Positions 36,647 to 44,318 of a stretch of 64,000 bases of DNA are shown piece by piece. Made by a program: the position numbers and the translations under genes. The stretch is taken from NCBI GenBank assembly GCA_028690665.1, contig JAQVAV010000004.1, positions 62,001 through 126,000 on the forward strand. The letters run 5' to 3'. Position 1 is the stretch's first letter. Each line of letters begins with the position of its first letter. Under the pieces are notes generated by a model. That model was not told the origin of the DNA and searched no databases. It saw only the letters and a list, made by a program, of their open reading frames with translations. Source of the DNA: Paludibacter sp. GTDB lineage: Bacteria; Bacteroidota; Bacteroidia; Bacteroidales; Paludibacteraceae.

Positions 36647-36898
36647 TTTCCGGGAAACACATTGCAGGCTGACATACATCTTCCGCAATTTCCGGGAAAC
36701 ATGTTGCAGGGTGACATACATCTTCTGCAATGGCAGGAAAATATGCTGCACTATGATCAATGTCTCCCGCGATTACCGGAAAACATCCTGCAGGGAAACA
36801 AACATCTCCCGCAATTGACGGGAAACGTATTGCAGGCTGACAAGCATTTTCTTTAACAGCCGGAGGATATATTACAGTCTTCTGTACATTAGCTTGTA
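36647..36898 (+). repeat. Six 42-bp imperfect tandem repeats
   Basis: Copies start at 36,647, 36,689, 36,731, 36,773, 36,815 and 36,857, an exact 42-bp period. The core is TTTCCGGGAAACATGTTGCAG followed by a CATCTTCCGCAA end; copies 1 and 2 are most alike, copies 3 and 6 most diverged, and a degenerate partial copy (CAACATGTTGC) precedes them. A 42-bp period is 14 codons, and one plus frame stays open, giving a repeated LQ.DIHLPQFPGN peptide, but without an early ATG. The array ends about 50 bp before the DUF6261 start codon. Confidence 0.85.
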
Positions 36899-36946
36899 AA
36901 AGAGAAAATTATTTTTTATTTATCAACTTCTTAAATTAATTATTCT

Positions 36947-37657
36947 ATGAATGTAAAATTATCAAGATTTCAGGTTGGCGCACTGGGTTCCATAGCAAGC
37001 GGCACCATTACCATTTCGCACAAAGCGGCCTACGCGGTAGTTGCCAACCATGTTTTGCTACAAAAAGTGGAAGAACGGTATGCTGAATTTTTCGCCGTAT
37101 TTGGTAAAAAGTCTTACAGCGGTCTGGGAGATTCGGTCGAAGAAAGCGATATTTACAGGGATGAATCATTTCGGGGTATAAAATCTATACTGAAAGGATT
37201 TTCAAAAGTATCGGATTATCCGTTCCGTCAGGAAGCCATCGATTTATTGAACATAATTGAACAACTTGGAGGCGAAATAGAGTCATTAAATTATAGCGAG
37301 GAAAATGAAAAAATGGACAAGCTGATAGCCCAATACGACCTGGAAGAAAATCAGGAAAAGCTTGTAAAATTTAATCTGACCGATTTGTATAGTACTCTGA
37401 AAACCCGTCACAGCGCTTTCAAAGAATTATTTTTTCAACAAAATGAAGCCAATGCTTCGTTACGAAATCAGGGAACAGCCAGCTACCTGCGCAAAGACTT
37501 GGCCGATGCTTTGCGTAATTATTTCGGATTAGTGACGGCTATGAAATCGGTCGATGGCTGGAAAGAACTGTATACCGAACTGAACGAACTGGCTAAGACA
37601 ATCAATAAAACGGTCGGCAGTAGCGAAAAATCCACCGAAGATAAAACTGAAAGCTAA
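36947..37657 (+). CDS. DUF6261-like protein of unknown function
   Basis: The 236-residue cytoplasmic protein has no signal or membrane segment and is predicted mainly helical, with several amphipathic stretches (for example YSTLKTRHSAFKELFFQQNEA near residue 150). I recognise it as like the DUF6261 family of Bacteroidota, whose members often come in multiple copies with repeat-rich DNA in front; the function is unknown. Here it follows six 42-bp tandem repeats and is closed by a hairpin at 37,668. Its DNA is less A/T-rich than the CBASS genes beside it. It could be part of the accessory region or an old resident; I cannot tell. Confidence 0.6.
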   Translation: MNVKLSRFQVGALGSIASGTITISHKAAYAVVANHVLLQKVEERYAEFFAVFGKKSYSGLGDSVEESDIYRDESFRGIKSILKGFSKVSDYPFRQEAIDLLNIIEQLGGEIESLNYSEENEKMDKLIAQYDLEENQEKLVKFNLTDLYSTLKTRHSAFKELFFQQNEANASLRNQGTASYLRKDLADALRNYFGLVTAMKSVDGWKELYTELNELAKTINKTVGSSEKSTEDKTES

Positions 37658-37667
37658 TTTATTAAGT

Positions 37668-37706
37668 ATAATTCGGAGTGCGACTTGAAGTCGTACACCG
37701 AATTAT
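37668..37706. terminator. Hairpin after the DUF6261 gene
   Basis: Positions 37,668-37,686 pair with 37,688-37,706 with two mismatches (AATTCGGAGTGCGACTT / AAGTCGTACACCGAATT). The tail is only weakly U-rich. The core resembles the clpB terminator at 31,415, so it may belong to a dispersed hairpin family. Confidence 0.6.
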
Positions 37707-37775
37707 ATTCTCAGGGTAAGCCCTGAAAAAATTTCGTTCCAGCACTTTTCTGATGACCTACCCTCTCTTTTCTCC

Positions 37776-37806
37776 TTGATTTACCTTTCAGTTTTTATTA
37801 ATTTTG
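37776..37806 (+). promoter_or_regulatory. Promoter of the flavin oxidoreductase gene
   Basis: TTG at 37,776-37,778, 20 nt spacer, then TAATTTTG at 37,799-37,806: a good fit to TTG-N19-21-TAnnTTTG. It lies 32 bp before the ATG at 37,839. Confidence 0.6.
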
Positions 37807-37838
37807 TACTCTCACATTGATAAAAAACTCATACGTAA

Positions 37839-38486
37839 ATGAAAGTAATAGCTATAAACGGAAGTCCGCATAAAGACGGAAACACTGCACTTGCATTGCA
37901 GACAGTAGGAGAAAAACTGAAATCAAACGGTATCGATTTCGAAGTGTTGCATATCGGTCACAAAACCATTCACGGGTGCATAGCCTGCGGACAATGCCGC
38001 GAAAAACAAGATCATTCCTGCGGTATCAAAAACGATGCTTTCAACGAATTTATACCGGCCATCCGCGAAGCCGACGGGATTATTCTCGGTTCACCGGTTT
38101 ATTTTTCGGGAATGGCAGGCACCATGAAAAGTTTTCTCGACCGGCTGTTTTATGTTTCCGGCAGCAATGGAAATTATTTCCGGAACAAAGTAGGTGCAGC
38201 TCTCGTATGCGCACGTCGGGCCGGCGGTTCTCATACCCTTGATGGGCTTAATCATTATTTGAATTTTGCCGAAATGTTAGTGGCAACTTCAAATTACTGG
38301 AACATTATACATGGGGGTGCTTCCGGCGAAGTGCTGTTTGATAAGGAAGGTATAACTTCATTGCAGGTGTTGGGCGACAAAATGAGCTGGATGTTGAAAA
38401 TGCGGGAAGCAACCAAAAACACATTGCCTGAACCGGAACGCGTTCAAAAACCCATGACCAATTTTATCCGGGAGGATTTGAAATAA
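37839..38486 (+). CDS. Flavodoxin-fold NAD(P)H-dependent FMN oxidoreductase
   Basis: The 215-residue protein begins MKVIAINGSPHKDGNTALAL, the FMN-phosphate loop of the NADPH-dependent FMN reductase / flavodoxin_2 type. A CIACGQCREKQDHSC motif at about residues 47-61 is like that of iron-sulfur flavoproteins (C-x2-C-x2-C...C) and may bind a 4Fe-4S cluster. GSPVYFSGMAGTMKSFLDR (about 85-103) is the second flavin loop. It is a soluble cytoplasmic redox enzyme; the substrate (quinone, iron, drug or other) cannot be named. It is monocistronic with its own promoter and converges on the small gene at 38,577. Confidence 0.85.
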   Translation: MKVIAINGSPHKDGNTALALQTVGEKLKSNGIDFEVLHIGHKTIHGCIACGQCREKQDHSCGIKNDAFNEFIPAIREADGIILGSPVYFSGMAGTMKSFLDRLFYVSGSNGNYFRNKVGAALVCARRAGGSHTLDGLNHYLNFAEMLVATSNYWNIIHGGASGEVLFDKEGITSLQVLGDKMSWMLKMREATKNTLPEPERVQKPMTNFIREDLK

Positions 38487-38576
38487 TGTATGAGGGAAGC
38501 TCTATCTGTAAATTTAGACAACAGACCATCCATATACAAGTAACTGAAAAATTTTCATATAAAACAAAATCCTCTC

Positions 38577-38837
38577 TTATTCTTTCACATACTCCACCTC
38601 CACGGCTTCTTCTTTCAACAACGCCAATGATTTGGAGCAGATATTGTGAGTACAAATCAGCGTAATTTCCAGACCGGGAGTTACGCTTTTTATTTGCTTA
38701 GCCATGTCCACTATTTTTGCAGCATCTTTCCGGATAATACGGCTTTTGATTATTTTGCGTATGCCCAATCGACCGGGGCCAAGTTCTTCCAATTGCACAC
38801 GCGAAGGTAATCCGTAATACGAAGGATTTGTTTCCAT
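38577..38837 (-). CDS. Small conserved protein downstream of the 476-residue unknown
   Basis: The 86-residue soluble protein starts METNPSYYGLPSRVQLEELG and holds a basic stretch (IRKIIKSRIIRKDAAKI) and a central LEITLICTHNICSKSLALL segment with two cysteines. I do not recognise a named family. It begins 14 bp after the stop of the 476-residue protein gene, so the two are likely co-transcribed and work in one process. The ITLICTHNICSKSLALLKEE stretch hints at a small alpha/beta fold. No function is assigned. Confidence 0.6.
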   Translation of the reverse strand: METNPSYYGLPSRVQLEELGPGRLGIRKIIKSRIIRKDAAKIVDMAKQIKSVTPGLEITLICTHNICSKSLALLKEEAVEVEYVKE

Positions 38838-38851
38838 TTGATTTTTTGTTT

Positions 38852-40282
38852 TTAAATCATCTCCACATCATCAAACGGCAATTTATTTTTCCCATACCCG
38901 AAAAGCTTATTTTGTTTGATGTGTTCATACACTTCTTCAGGAACATAATCTTTCAATTTTTCATCTGCATTTTCTATCAGATCGGAAATATAGCCTGCCG
39001 TTATTTTAAGCTGGTTCGACGGTATTCCCTTCAGTACCAACACTCTTCTCGTTGTCACAAGATAATGCCAAAGCAGGCGGTATTCGTTTCCAAAATGATT
39101 ATCGACAGGATAAATCACTTCTCCTGTCTCCATATCGGTATACGGATAAAGATAAAGTTTGACATTACGTTGAAAAAGAGTGCCCATAGCTTCAAGCAGT
39201 CCACCACGTAAATCGGTGTATTGCGATTCGCTGAAAATTTTATCGAAAGTAGGTAAACCAATAACAATACGCAATTTAATCATTTTGAATTGCGCAAAAT
39301 AATCCACCAGTTTAAAATAGCGATAGAAATTGGAAACCATCACACTCTGCCCGGCCATATTGAGTAAATCCACACGATTCAGAAAGTCTTTTTCATCCAA
39401 TTTTTCATCGTGCATCAAATATTTGAGCGACATTTCGCAGAAGCCGATAGTGTTATCCGGTTTATAATCCTCATCTCGTTTAAAAATTTCGAGACTGTCG
39501 TTGATAAATTCAACGGCTAAATTATTAATCGGGCGAAAAAATCCACGCATCAACAGGACATTCTTTTTATAGAGCATGTCTCCGGGCTGCTTCACATTAC
39601 CTTCCCGGTCGAACATAATGGCCGGAGTCATATTGTTGCTCACGAGCATCAGATTCAGCAACCGGTTATCCACCCAATGCATATCCGGACCTTCCACATA
39701 AACATAATCCACCTCAAGTCTTCCGTTATCCAGATTATCAAGCAAGGCAAGAAGTACTTTCCGCGGGTCTTCCCAATCAAACAATCCTCCGTGAATCAGG
39801 TTAATTCCCAACGTACCCAGCGTATATTGTTGCAGCAATGTATCGTTTTCGTGCAACTTAACGTGAATACAAATTTTATTCGGCTGGTAACGGTCGCTTC
39901 CCTCCACAGCAATACCGAGCCAGCCATTCCCCTGATTTGTTTTCGTGTAGTTGAGTGTTTCCACCGTATTGGCAAAAGCAAAAAACTTTTGGCTATTCTT
40001 TTTATCAAGAATCTCTATGAGTTCGTTGTATTCCGAATCAAGCATCTTTTTCAATCGCTCTTCGGCTACATAGCGCGAAGGTGTTCCGTTGTTGTAAAAA
40101 TGATCGCTGAAGGATTTATCATAAGCCGAAATTGTTTTCGCTACTGTATTCGAAGCTCCGCCTGCCTGAAACAAGTGGCGTGCTGTTTCCTGCCCCCCAC
40201 CGATTTCGGCAATGGTTCCGTAATAGTTTGATTGAATATTAATCCGGACAGATTTTTCTTTGGTAGTCAACTTATTATCCAT
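38852..40282 (-). CDS. Conserved protein of unknown function (FAEIGxGQE-type family)
   Basis: The 476-residue soluble protein has an N-terminal signature, YYGTIAEIGGGQETARHLFQ, followed by GGASNTVAKTISAYDKSFSD, that I associate with a conserved family shared by Bacteroidota and cyanobacteria. Database entries often carry inconsistent labels (TonB-dependent receptor, nicotinate-nucleotide adenylyltransferase), but there is no signal peptide, no beta-barrel and no nucleotidyltransferase HxGH motif to support either label. A C-terminal region rich in aromatic residues includes RLLWHYLVTTRRVLVLKGIP. It is the first gene of a two-gene unit with the 86-residue protein. Function is unknown; the pairing is the best clue. 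Confidence 0.7.
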   Translation of the reverse strand: MDNKLTTKEKSVRINIQSNYYGTIAEIGGGQETARHLFQAGGASNTVAKTISAYDKSFSDHFYNNGTPSRYVAEERLKKMLDSEYNELIEILDKKNSQKFFAFANTVETLNYTKTNQGNGWLGIAVEGSDRYQPNKICIHVKLHENDTLLQQYTLGTLGINLIHGGLFDWEDPRKVLLALLDNLDNGRLEVDYVYVEGPDMHWVDNRLLNLMLVSNNMTPAIMFDREGNVKQPGDMLYKKNVLLMRGFFRPINNLAVEFINDSLEIFKRDEDYKPDNTIGFCEMSLKYLMHDEKLDEKDFLNRVDLLNMAGQSVMVSNFYRYFKLVDYFAQFKMIKLRIVIGLPTFDKIFSESQYTDLRGGLLEAMGTLFQRNVKLYLYPYTDMETGEVIYPVDNHFGNEYRLLWHYLVTTRRVLVLKGIPSNQLKITAGYISDLIENADEKLKDYVPEEVYEHIKQNKLFGYGKNKLPFDDVEMI

Positions 40283-40328
40283 AAATTTTCATGCTTTACA
40301 CCTTAAAATACATCAACGGGCATGCAAT

Positions 40329-40366
40329 AAAAAAGCCTGTTTCATATATTTATGAAACAAGCTTTT
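40329..40366 (-). terminator. Terminator of dps
   Basis: An imperfect stem (AAAGCCTGTTTCATA / TATGAAACAAGCTTTT on the plus strand) gives, on the minus strand, a hairpin followed by a run of U. It is 22 bp past the dps stop codon. Confidence 0.75.
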
Positions 40367-40387
40367 AGTGTTTTTGTTTTTAAAATT

Positions 40388-40858
40388 CTACTCAGATTTG
40401 TAAGCAACCAGCATCCAAACAAGTTTCTCCTGTTCGCGGATATAATCGCTCATCATAGCTGCAGTCGCTTCATCTCCCGCTTCGTCAGCTACAGTCAGTG
40501 CCGCTCTTTCGGAACCGATAAAATACTTTAGGCTATCCAATACCTGAACAAGTCCTTCTTCGCCAACCGAAACAACTCCGGTTTCCTTTATTTTAGATAC
40601 TTTCAGGTATTCGCTGAAATTGTGAACCGGCGTTTTTCCAAGCATCAATATGCGTTCTGCAATTTCATCTGCCTTTTCCGAAACATTTTCATAAAGCTTT
40701 TCATATTCACTGTGAAGTACAAAAAAATCTTTTCCTTTAATATTCCAGTGAAAACCTCTGAGATTGGTATAAAACACCTGATAATCTGCCAATAACTGCT
40801 GTAATGCGTTTACTACTTTAGTAACTTCGCTTAATCCTGTGAAATCTGATGTTTTCAT
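40388..40858 (-). CDS. dps: Dps/ferritin-like DNA-protection protein
   Basis: The 156-residue protein has the Dps four-helix ferritin-like fold. The ferroxidase site is recognisable: RGFHWNIKG (His37) with ADEIAERI (about residues 62-69). It forms a 12-mer that oxidises and stores iron with peroxide, protecting DNA in starvation and oxidative stress. Length and C-terminal SDYIREQEKLVWML are normal for Bacteroidetes Dps. It has its own promoter (40,903-40,934) and terminator, so it is monocistronic. The promoter overlaps the palindrome ATACAAATGTAT, a possible regulator site. Confidence 0.93.
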   Translation of the reverse strand: MKTSDFTGLSEVTKVVNALQQLLADYQVFYTNLRGFHWNIKGKDFFVLHSEYEKLYENVSEKADEIAERILMLGKTPVHNFSEYLKVSKIKETGVVSVGEEGLVQVLDSLKYFIGSERAALTVADEAGDEATAAMMSDYIREQEKLVWMLVAYKSE

Positions 40859-40902
40859 AATTATATATATTTTAAATGATTATTTTGTTTTTTATTTCGA
40901 TA

Positions 40903-40934
40903 CAAATGTATAGCTATATACAATATAAAACAAA
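40903..40934 (-). promoter_or_regulatory. Promoter of dps
   Basis: On the minus strand: TTTG (40,934-40,931), 20 nt spacer, TACATTTG (40,910-40,903), a good fit to the Bacteroidetes consensus. The -7 box sits in the short palindrome ATACAAATGTAT (40,900-40,911), a possible operator for a stress regulator. The leader would be about 38 nt. Confidence 0.6.
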
Positions 40935-41049
40935 CAGATATAATTTATATCTATATTCATAAAGACTATAGAAAAACAACTATTTTTATAATGGAAGGAA
41001 TTAAATTATGCTCTTTTAGAAATGGTTGGAATACAAATAAAAAATACAA

Positions 41050-41082
41050 AACGGGCTGAAAATATAATATTTTCAGCCCGTT
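41050..41082 (-). terminator. Terminator of tRNA-Ser
   Basis: AACGGGCTGAAAATA pairs perfectly with TATTTTCAGCCCGTT (15 bp stem). It begins 3 bp past the tRNA 3' end in the minus direction and is followed by A-rich/U-rich DNA. Confidence 0.8.
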
Positions 41083-41085
41083 AAG

Positions 41086-41172
41086 CGGAAGCGACGAGAT
41101 TCGAACTCGTGGTACGGTTACCCGCACGTCAGTTTAGCAAACTGGTGGTTTCAGCCACTCACCCACACTTCC
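41086..41172 (-). tRNA. tRNA-Ser (anticodon GCU)
   Basis: The 87-nt minus-strand sequence folds as a class II (long variable arm) tRNA. The acceptor arm is GGAAGTG (5') with CGCTTCC plus discriminator G (3'). The anticodon arm is CAGTTTGCTAAACTG with anticodon GCT (serine, AGC/AGU codons). The variable arm is around ACGTGCGGGTAACCGT and the T-loop GTTCGAATC. CCA is not encoded. A promoter lies 21 bp upstream and a terminator follows. Confidence 0.97.
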
Positions 41173-41192
41173 AGGTTTTGCTTTTGCGGGTG

Positions 41193-41226
41193 CAAATATA
41201 GGAAAGAGTTTTGATATATCAAAACT
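41193..41226 (-). promoter_or_regulatory. Promoter of tRNA-Ser with overlapping 20-bp palindrome
   Basis: On the minus strand, TTTG (41,223-41,220), exactly 19 nt spacer, TATATTTG (41,200-41,193): a near-perfect promoter. The perfect palindrome AGTTTTGATATATCAAAACT (41,207-41,226) covers the -33 element and most of the spacer. Confidence 0.65.
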
Positions 41227-41430
41227 GAAATTCGTACTAACGTTTACATTTTTCCATGTCAACAATTTTGGCATCTGATTTTCTGACTTTTATTTATTGG
41301 AGAACAGACAAAAATCTCATTACTCTGAAAAAATAGATCCTTATCGATAAGCTTCTCTGTAAATAAAAAACAAAGAAATCCTTATGAAGTATATTTTTCA
41401 ATGATTGAATTAAAATCTAAAACAATTAGC

Positions 41431-41438
41431 TAATTTTG
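41431..41438 (+). promoter_or_regulatory. Candidate -7 box of mltG
   Basis: TAATTTTG matches TAnnTTTG and lies 42 bp before the ATG at 41,480. The -33 element is not clear. Confidence 0.4.
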
Positions 41439-41479
41439 CAGCCAAAATTAAACAACGGACTCACATACCATCATTCAAC

Positions 41480-42535
41480 ATGGCGGAAAAATCAAATAAA
41501 AAACAGAAAAACAGCCAGATACATAAACCCATATTATTAATAGTACTATTACTTATATTATTTGGATTATATGGCACTTACATCCTCTTTATTCCGAATA
41601 TTTCTCCCAAAGAAAACAGCAAAACATTTCTGTGTATTCCGGACAGCAGTTCATTGAACGATGTATTATCAATTATACAAAAAACTGCTAAAATCGGAAA
41701 TGTAAGTTCATTCAGACAAGTTGCGACAATTATGCGTTACAACAAAATTCATCCGGGACGTTATGAAATAAATGGGCATGTAAACAATTTTTCCCTGATA
41801 AGGTTACTGCGTAGCGGGCGTCAAACCCCGGTTAAACTAACCTTTAACAACATACGCACCAAAGAGCAACTGGCCGGGAAACTGGCAGATCAACTTATGG
41901 CTGATTCGGTAAGCATTATTAATCTGATGAACGATTCCGCTTATTTAGCTGCTTACGGGCTTGACACCAATACTGTCGTTGCTTTATTTATCCCGAATAC
42001 CTACGAAATATTCTGGAACGTAAAAGCGCCTAAGATTTTTGAACGTATGAAAAAAGAATACGACAATTTCTGGACTCCGGACAGAGTTGCCAAAGCCGAC
42101 AGCATTCCGTTTACGCCAATAGAAGTCAGCACATTGGCTTCTATCGTTGAAGAAGAGACCAATGGCAAAGCGGAACGCAGAATGGTTGCAGGATTGTATA
42201 TCAACCGATTAAAACAGGACATGCCGTTACAGGCTGACCCTACTCTAAAATTTGCAGTCGGCGATTTCAAACTGAAAAGGCTGGGTATCGAACAAATCAA
42301 AAAGCCATCTCCCTACAACACATACCTGAATAAAGGATTACCTCCCGGCCCGATCCGTGTAGCTTCTCCTGCAGGTATCGATGCTGTTTTAAATTATACA
42401 CACCATAAATATATTTACATGTGTGCAAAAGAAACATTGAACGGCGAACATAACTTTGCATCTTCTTATGCAGAACACATGAGAAACGCCAAAAAATATC
42501 AGAAAGCACTAAACGACAGAAAGATATTCAAATAA
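41480..42535 (+). CDS. mltG: Endolytic murein transglycosylase MltG
   Basis: The 351-residue protein has one N-terminal membrane anchor (about residues 17-38, ILLIVLLLILFGLYGTYILF) and a periplasmic YceG domain. The catalytic glutamate lies in TLASIVEEETNGKAERRMVA (about 215-235), followed by the conserved LQADPTLKFA. MltG cuts nascent glycan strands at the inner membrane and sets their length, which ends chain growth. Length is normal. It is followed by a 40-nt hairpin at 42,570 and is probably monocistronic. Confidence 0.95.
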   Translation: MAEKSNKKQKNSQIHKPILLIVLLLILFGLYGTYILFIPNISPKENSKTFLCIPDSSSLNDVLSIIQKTAKIGNVSSFRQVATIMRYNKIHPGRYEINGHVNNFSLIRLLRSGRQTPVKLTFNNIRTKEQLAGKLADQLMADSVSIINLMNDSAYLAAYGLDTNTVVALFIPNTYEIFWNVKAPKIFERMKKEYDNFWTPDRVAKADSIPFTPIEVSTLASIVEEETNGKAERRMVAGLYINRLKQDMPLQADPTLKFAVGDFKLKRLGIEQIKKPSPYNTYLNKGLPPGPIRVASPAGIDAVLNYTHHKYIYMCAKETLNGEHNFASSYAEHMRNAKKYQKALNDRKIFK

Positions 42536-42569
42536 ACAATGTATTTCTACAAATAATATTCTCACACCG

Positions 42570-42609
42570 TAAACTCCCGTTTCGAAAAAATAACCGAAAC
42601 GGGAGTTTA
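42570..42609. terminator. Hairpin between mltG and trehalase gene
   Basis: TAAACTCCCGTTTCG (42,570-42,584) pairs with CGAAACGGGAGTTTA (42,595-42,609), 15 bp perfect, A/T-rich base. The U-tail is poor on the plus strand, but the position just after mltG fits a terminator. Confidence 0.65.
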
Positions 42610-42642
42610 CATTTCCGGGATATAATCTGTTGGAAACGGACA

Positions 42643-42673
42643 TTGTCTATACTGTATAAATTTGTTATATTTG
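42643..42673 (+). promoter_or_regulatory. Promoter of the trehalase gene
   Basis: TTG at 42,643-42,645, 20 nt spacer, TATATTTG at 42,666-42,673; 31 bp before the ATG. Good fit to the Bacteroidetes consensus. Confidence 0.6.
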
Positions 42674-42704
42674 GGAATCATAAACTTCTATCATCTAACT
42701 AAAT

Positions 42705-44303
42705 ATGAAAAAATACAGTTTGATATTTCTTTTCCCCTTAGTTCTGTTGCTCTCGTGCATAAAATATACAAAGAAAACTGAAACTTTCATTACCGGTTCG
42801 CCCGAAGCACTTTATGGCCAGTTATTTTACGACGTACAGTCCGACAAAAACATTTTCAGTGACAGTAAATATTTCATGGATGCCATACCTCTGCAAAGTA
42901 CGGAAACAATCAAAAAAGAATATACGGCTCTTCAACCGAAAAACTCAGCTACCATAAAACATTTTATTGAAGAGCATTTCAAATTACCGGAGAATCAAAA
43001 CAATTATATTGCCGATTCAGGCTCTGTCGAACAGCATATTTCAGCACTTTGGAAGGTTTTGCAACATTCACCCGACAAAAAACAATCCGGGACGCTTATT
43101 CCTTTGCCTTATTCTTACGTTGTACCGGGAGGCAGATTCCGTGAAATATATTACTGGGACAGCTATTTTACCATGCTCGGACTGGCTGCCGACAATGAAA
43201 ATGAAATTATATCGGACATGATTCATAATTTTTCATATTTAATTGATGAATACGGTTTTATACCAAACGGCAACAGAACATACTACCTGAGCCGTTCACA
43301 ACCACCTTTTTATACATCTATGATTAAAATTCTTGCCGGGATCAAAGGAAATCTGGTTTACTCCGAATATCTGCCCTATATGGAAAAAGAATACGCTTTT
43401 TGGATGAATGGTTTGGACAAAATCGATCAAAATCATCCTGCATACGAAAGGGTAGTCCGATTGCCCAATGGAGAAATCATGAACCGCTATTGGGATAGCC
43501 GAAACTCACCAAGACCCGAAAGTTACCGCGAAGACATGGCTACAGCAACATTGGCCGCAGAAAAGGTTCCCGGCAGGGAAGAAAACATTTACCGGAATAT
43601 CAGAGCTGCTGCCGAATCCGGTTGGGATTTTTCGAGCCGCTGGCTCACATTCAATAAAGAAAAAGTTTCCGCATTGTACACTATACACACAACAGATATT
43701 ATTCCCGTAGATCTGAACGCATTGTTGTGCGACATGGAGCTGACACTTTCCAAAGCATACCGGCTTTCTGGCAATAAGGAAGAAGCGGAATTATATCAGA
43801 GGAAATGTGAAAAGCGGAAGCAGGCAATATCGAAATATTGCTTCGACAGGAAAAAAGGATTTTTCTTTGATTTTAACTTCAAAAGTGGAAAAACGACGGA
43901 TATATTTTCCTTGGCAGGCATGTATCCGTTATTTTTGAATATAGCCGATAAAACACAGGCACAGGCAGTAGCTCAAAAAATTGAAAATTCATTTTTAAAA
44001 CTGGGAGGTGTAGTCACTACTTTATACCATACCGGAGAACAATGGGATGCACCGAACGGCTGGGCTCCTCTTCAATGGATCAGCATCAAAGGACTTCGGA
44101 ACTACGGCTACAACGTTCTGGCTGACACCATAAAAACGCGCTGGCTTAAACTGAATTCCGACGTATATTACCGCACCTATAAAATGTCGGAAAAATACGA
44201 TGTTGAAAATATTCAAGGTAAAGGTAGCGGTGGCGAATATCCGAATCAGGACGGTTTTGGCTGGACTAACGGAGTATTTCTGAAACTTTCAAAAGAAAAA
44301 TAA
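42705..44303 (+). CDS. treA: Periplasmic/lipoprotein alpha,alpha-trehalase, GH37
   Basis: The 532-residue protein has a lipoprotein signal (LVLLLSC, Cys18) and a GH37 (alpha/alpha)6 domain. Both trehalase signature motifs are present: PGGRFREIYYWDSYF (about residues 145-159) and QWDAPNGWAPLQWI (about 446-459); the catalytic acid is expected in the Asp-containing RYWDSRNSPRPESY stretch. It splits trehalose into two glucose molecules outside the cytoplasm. It ends 15 bp from the convergent murB stop, with no hairpin between them. The gene symbol follows the exported E. coli enzyme; the family match is strong. Confidence 0.93.
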   Translation: MKKYSLIFLFPLVLLLSCIKYTKKTETFITGSPEALYGQLFYDVQSDKNIFSDSKYFMDAIPLQSTETIKKEYTALQPKNSATIKHFIEEHFKLPENQNNYIADSGSVEQHISALWKVLQHSPDKKQSGTLIPLPYSYVVPGGRFREIYYWDSYFTMLGLAADNENEIISDMIHNFSYLIDEYGFIPNGNRTYYLSRSQPPFYTSMIKILAGIKGNLVYSEYLPYMEKEYAFWMNGLDKIDQNHPAYERVVRLPNGEIMNRYWDSRNSPRPESYREDMATATLAAEKVPGREENIYRNIRAAAESGWDFSSRWLTFNKEKVSALYTIHTTDIIPVDLNALLCDMELTLSKAYRLSGNKEEAELYQRKCEKRKQAISKYCFDRKKGFFFDFNFKSGKTTDIFSLAGMYPLFLNIADKTQAQAVAQKIENSFLKLGGVVTTLYHTGEQWDAPNGWAPLQWISIKGLRNYGYNVLADTIKTRWLKLNSDVYYRTYKMSEKYDVENIQGKGSGGEYPNQDGFGWTNGVFLKLSKEK

Positions 44304-44318
44304 ATAGATGCTACAGTT

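Noticed and set aside
36647-36898. CRISPR array
   Set aside because: The repeats are directly abutting with no unique spacers, the copies drift, and no cas gene is in the window.
38852-40282. TonB-dependent receptor or nicotinate-nucleotide adenylyltransferase
   Set aside because: There is no signal peptide, plug or barrel, and no HxGH motif, so neither label is supported.
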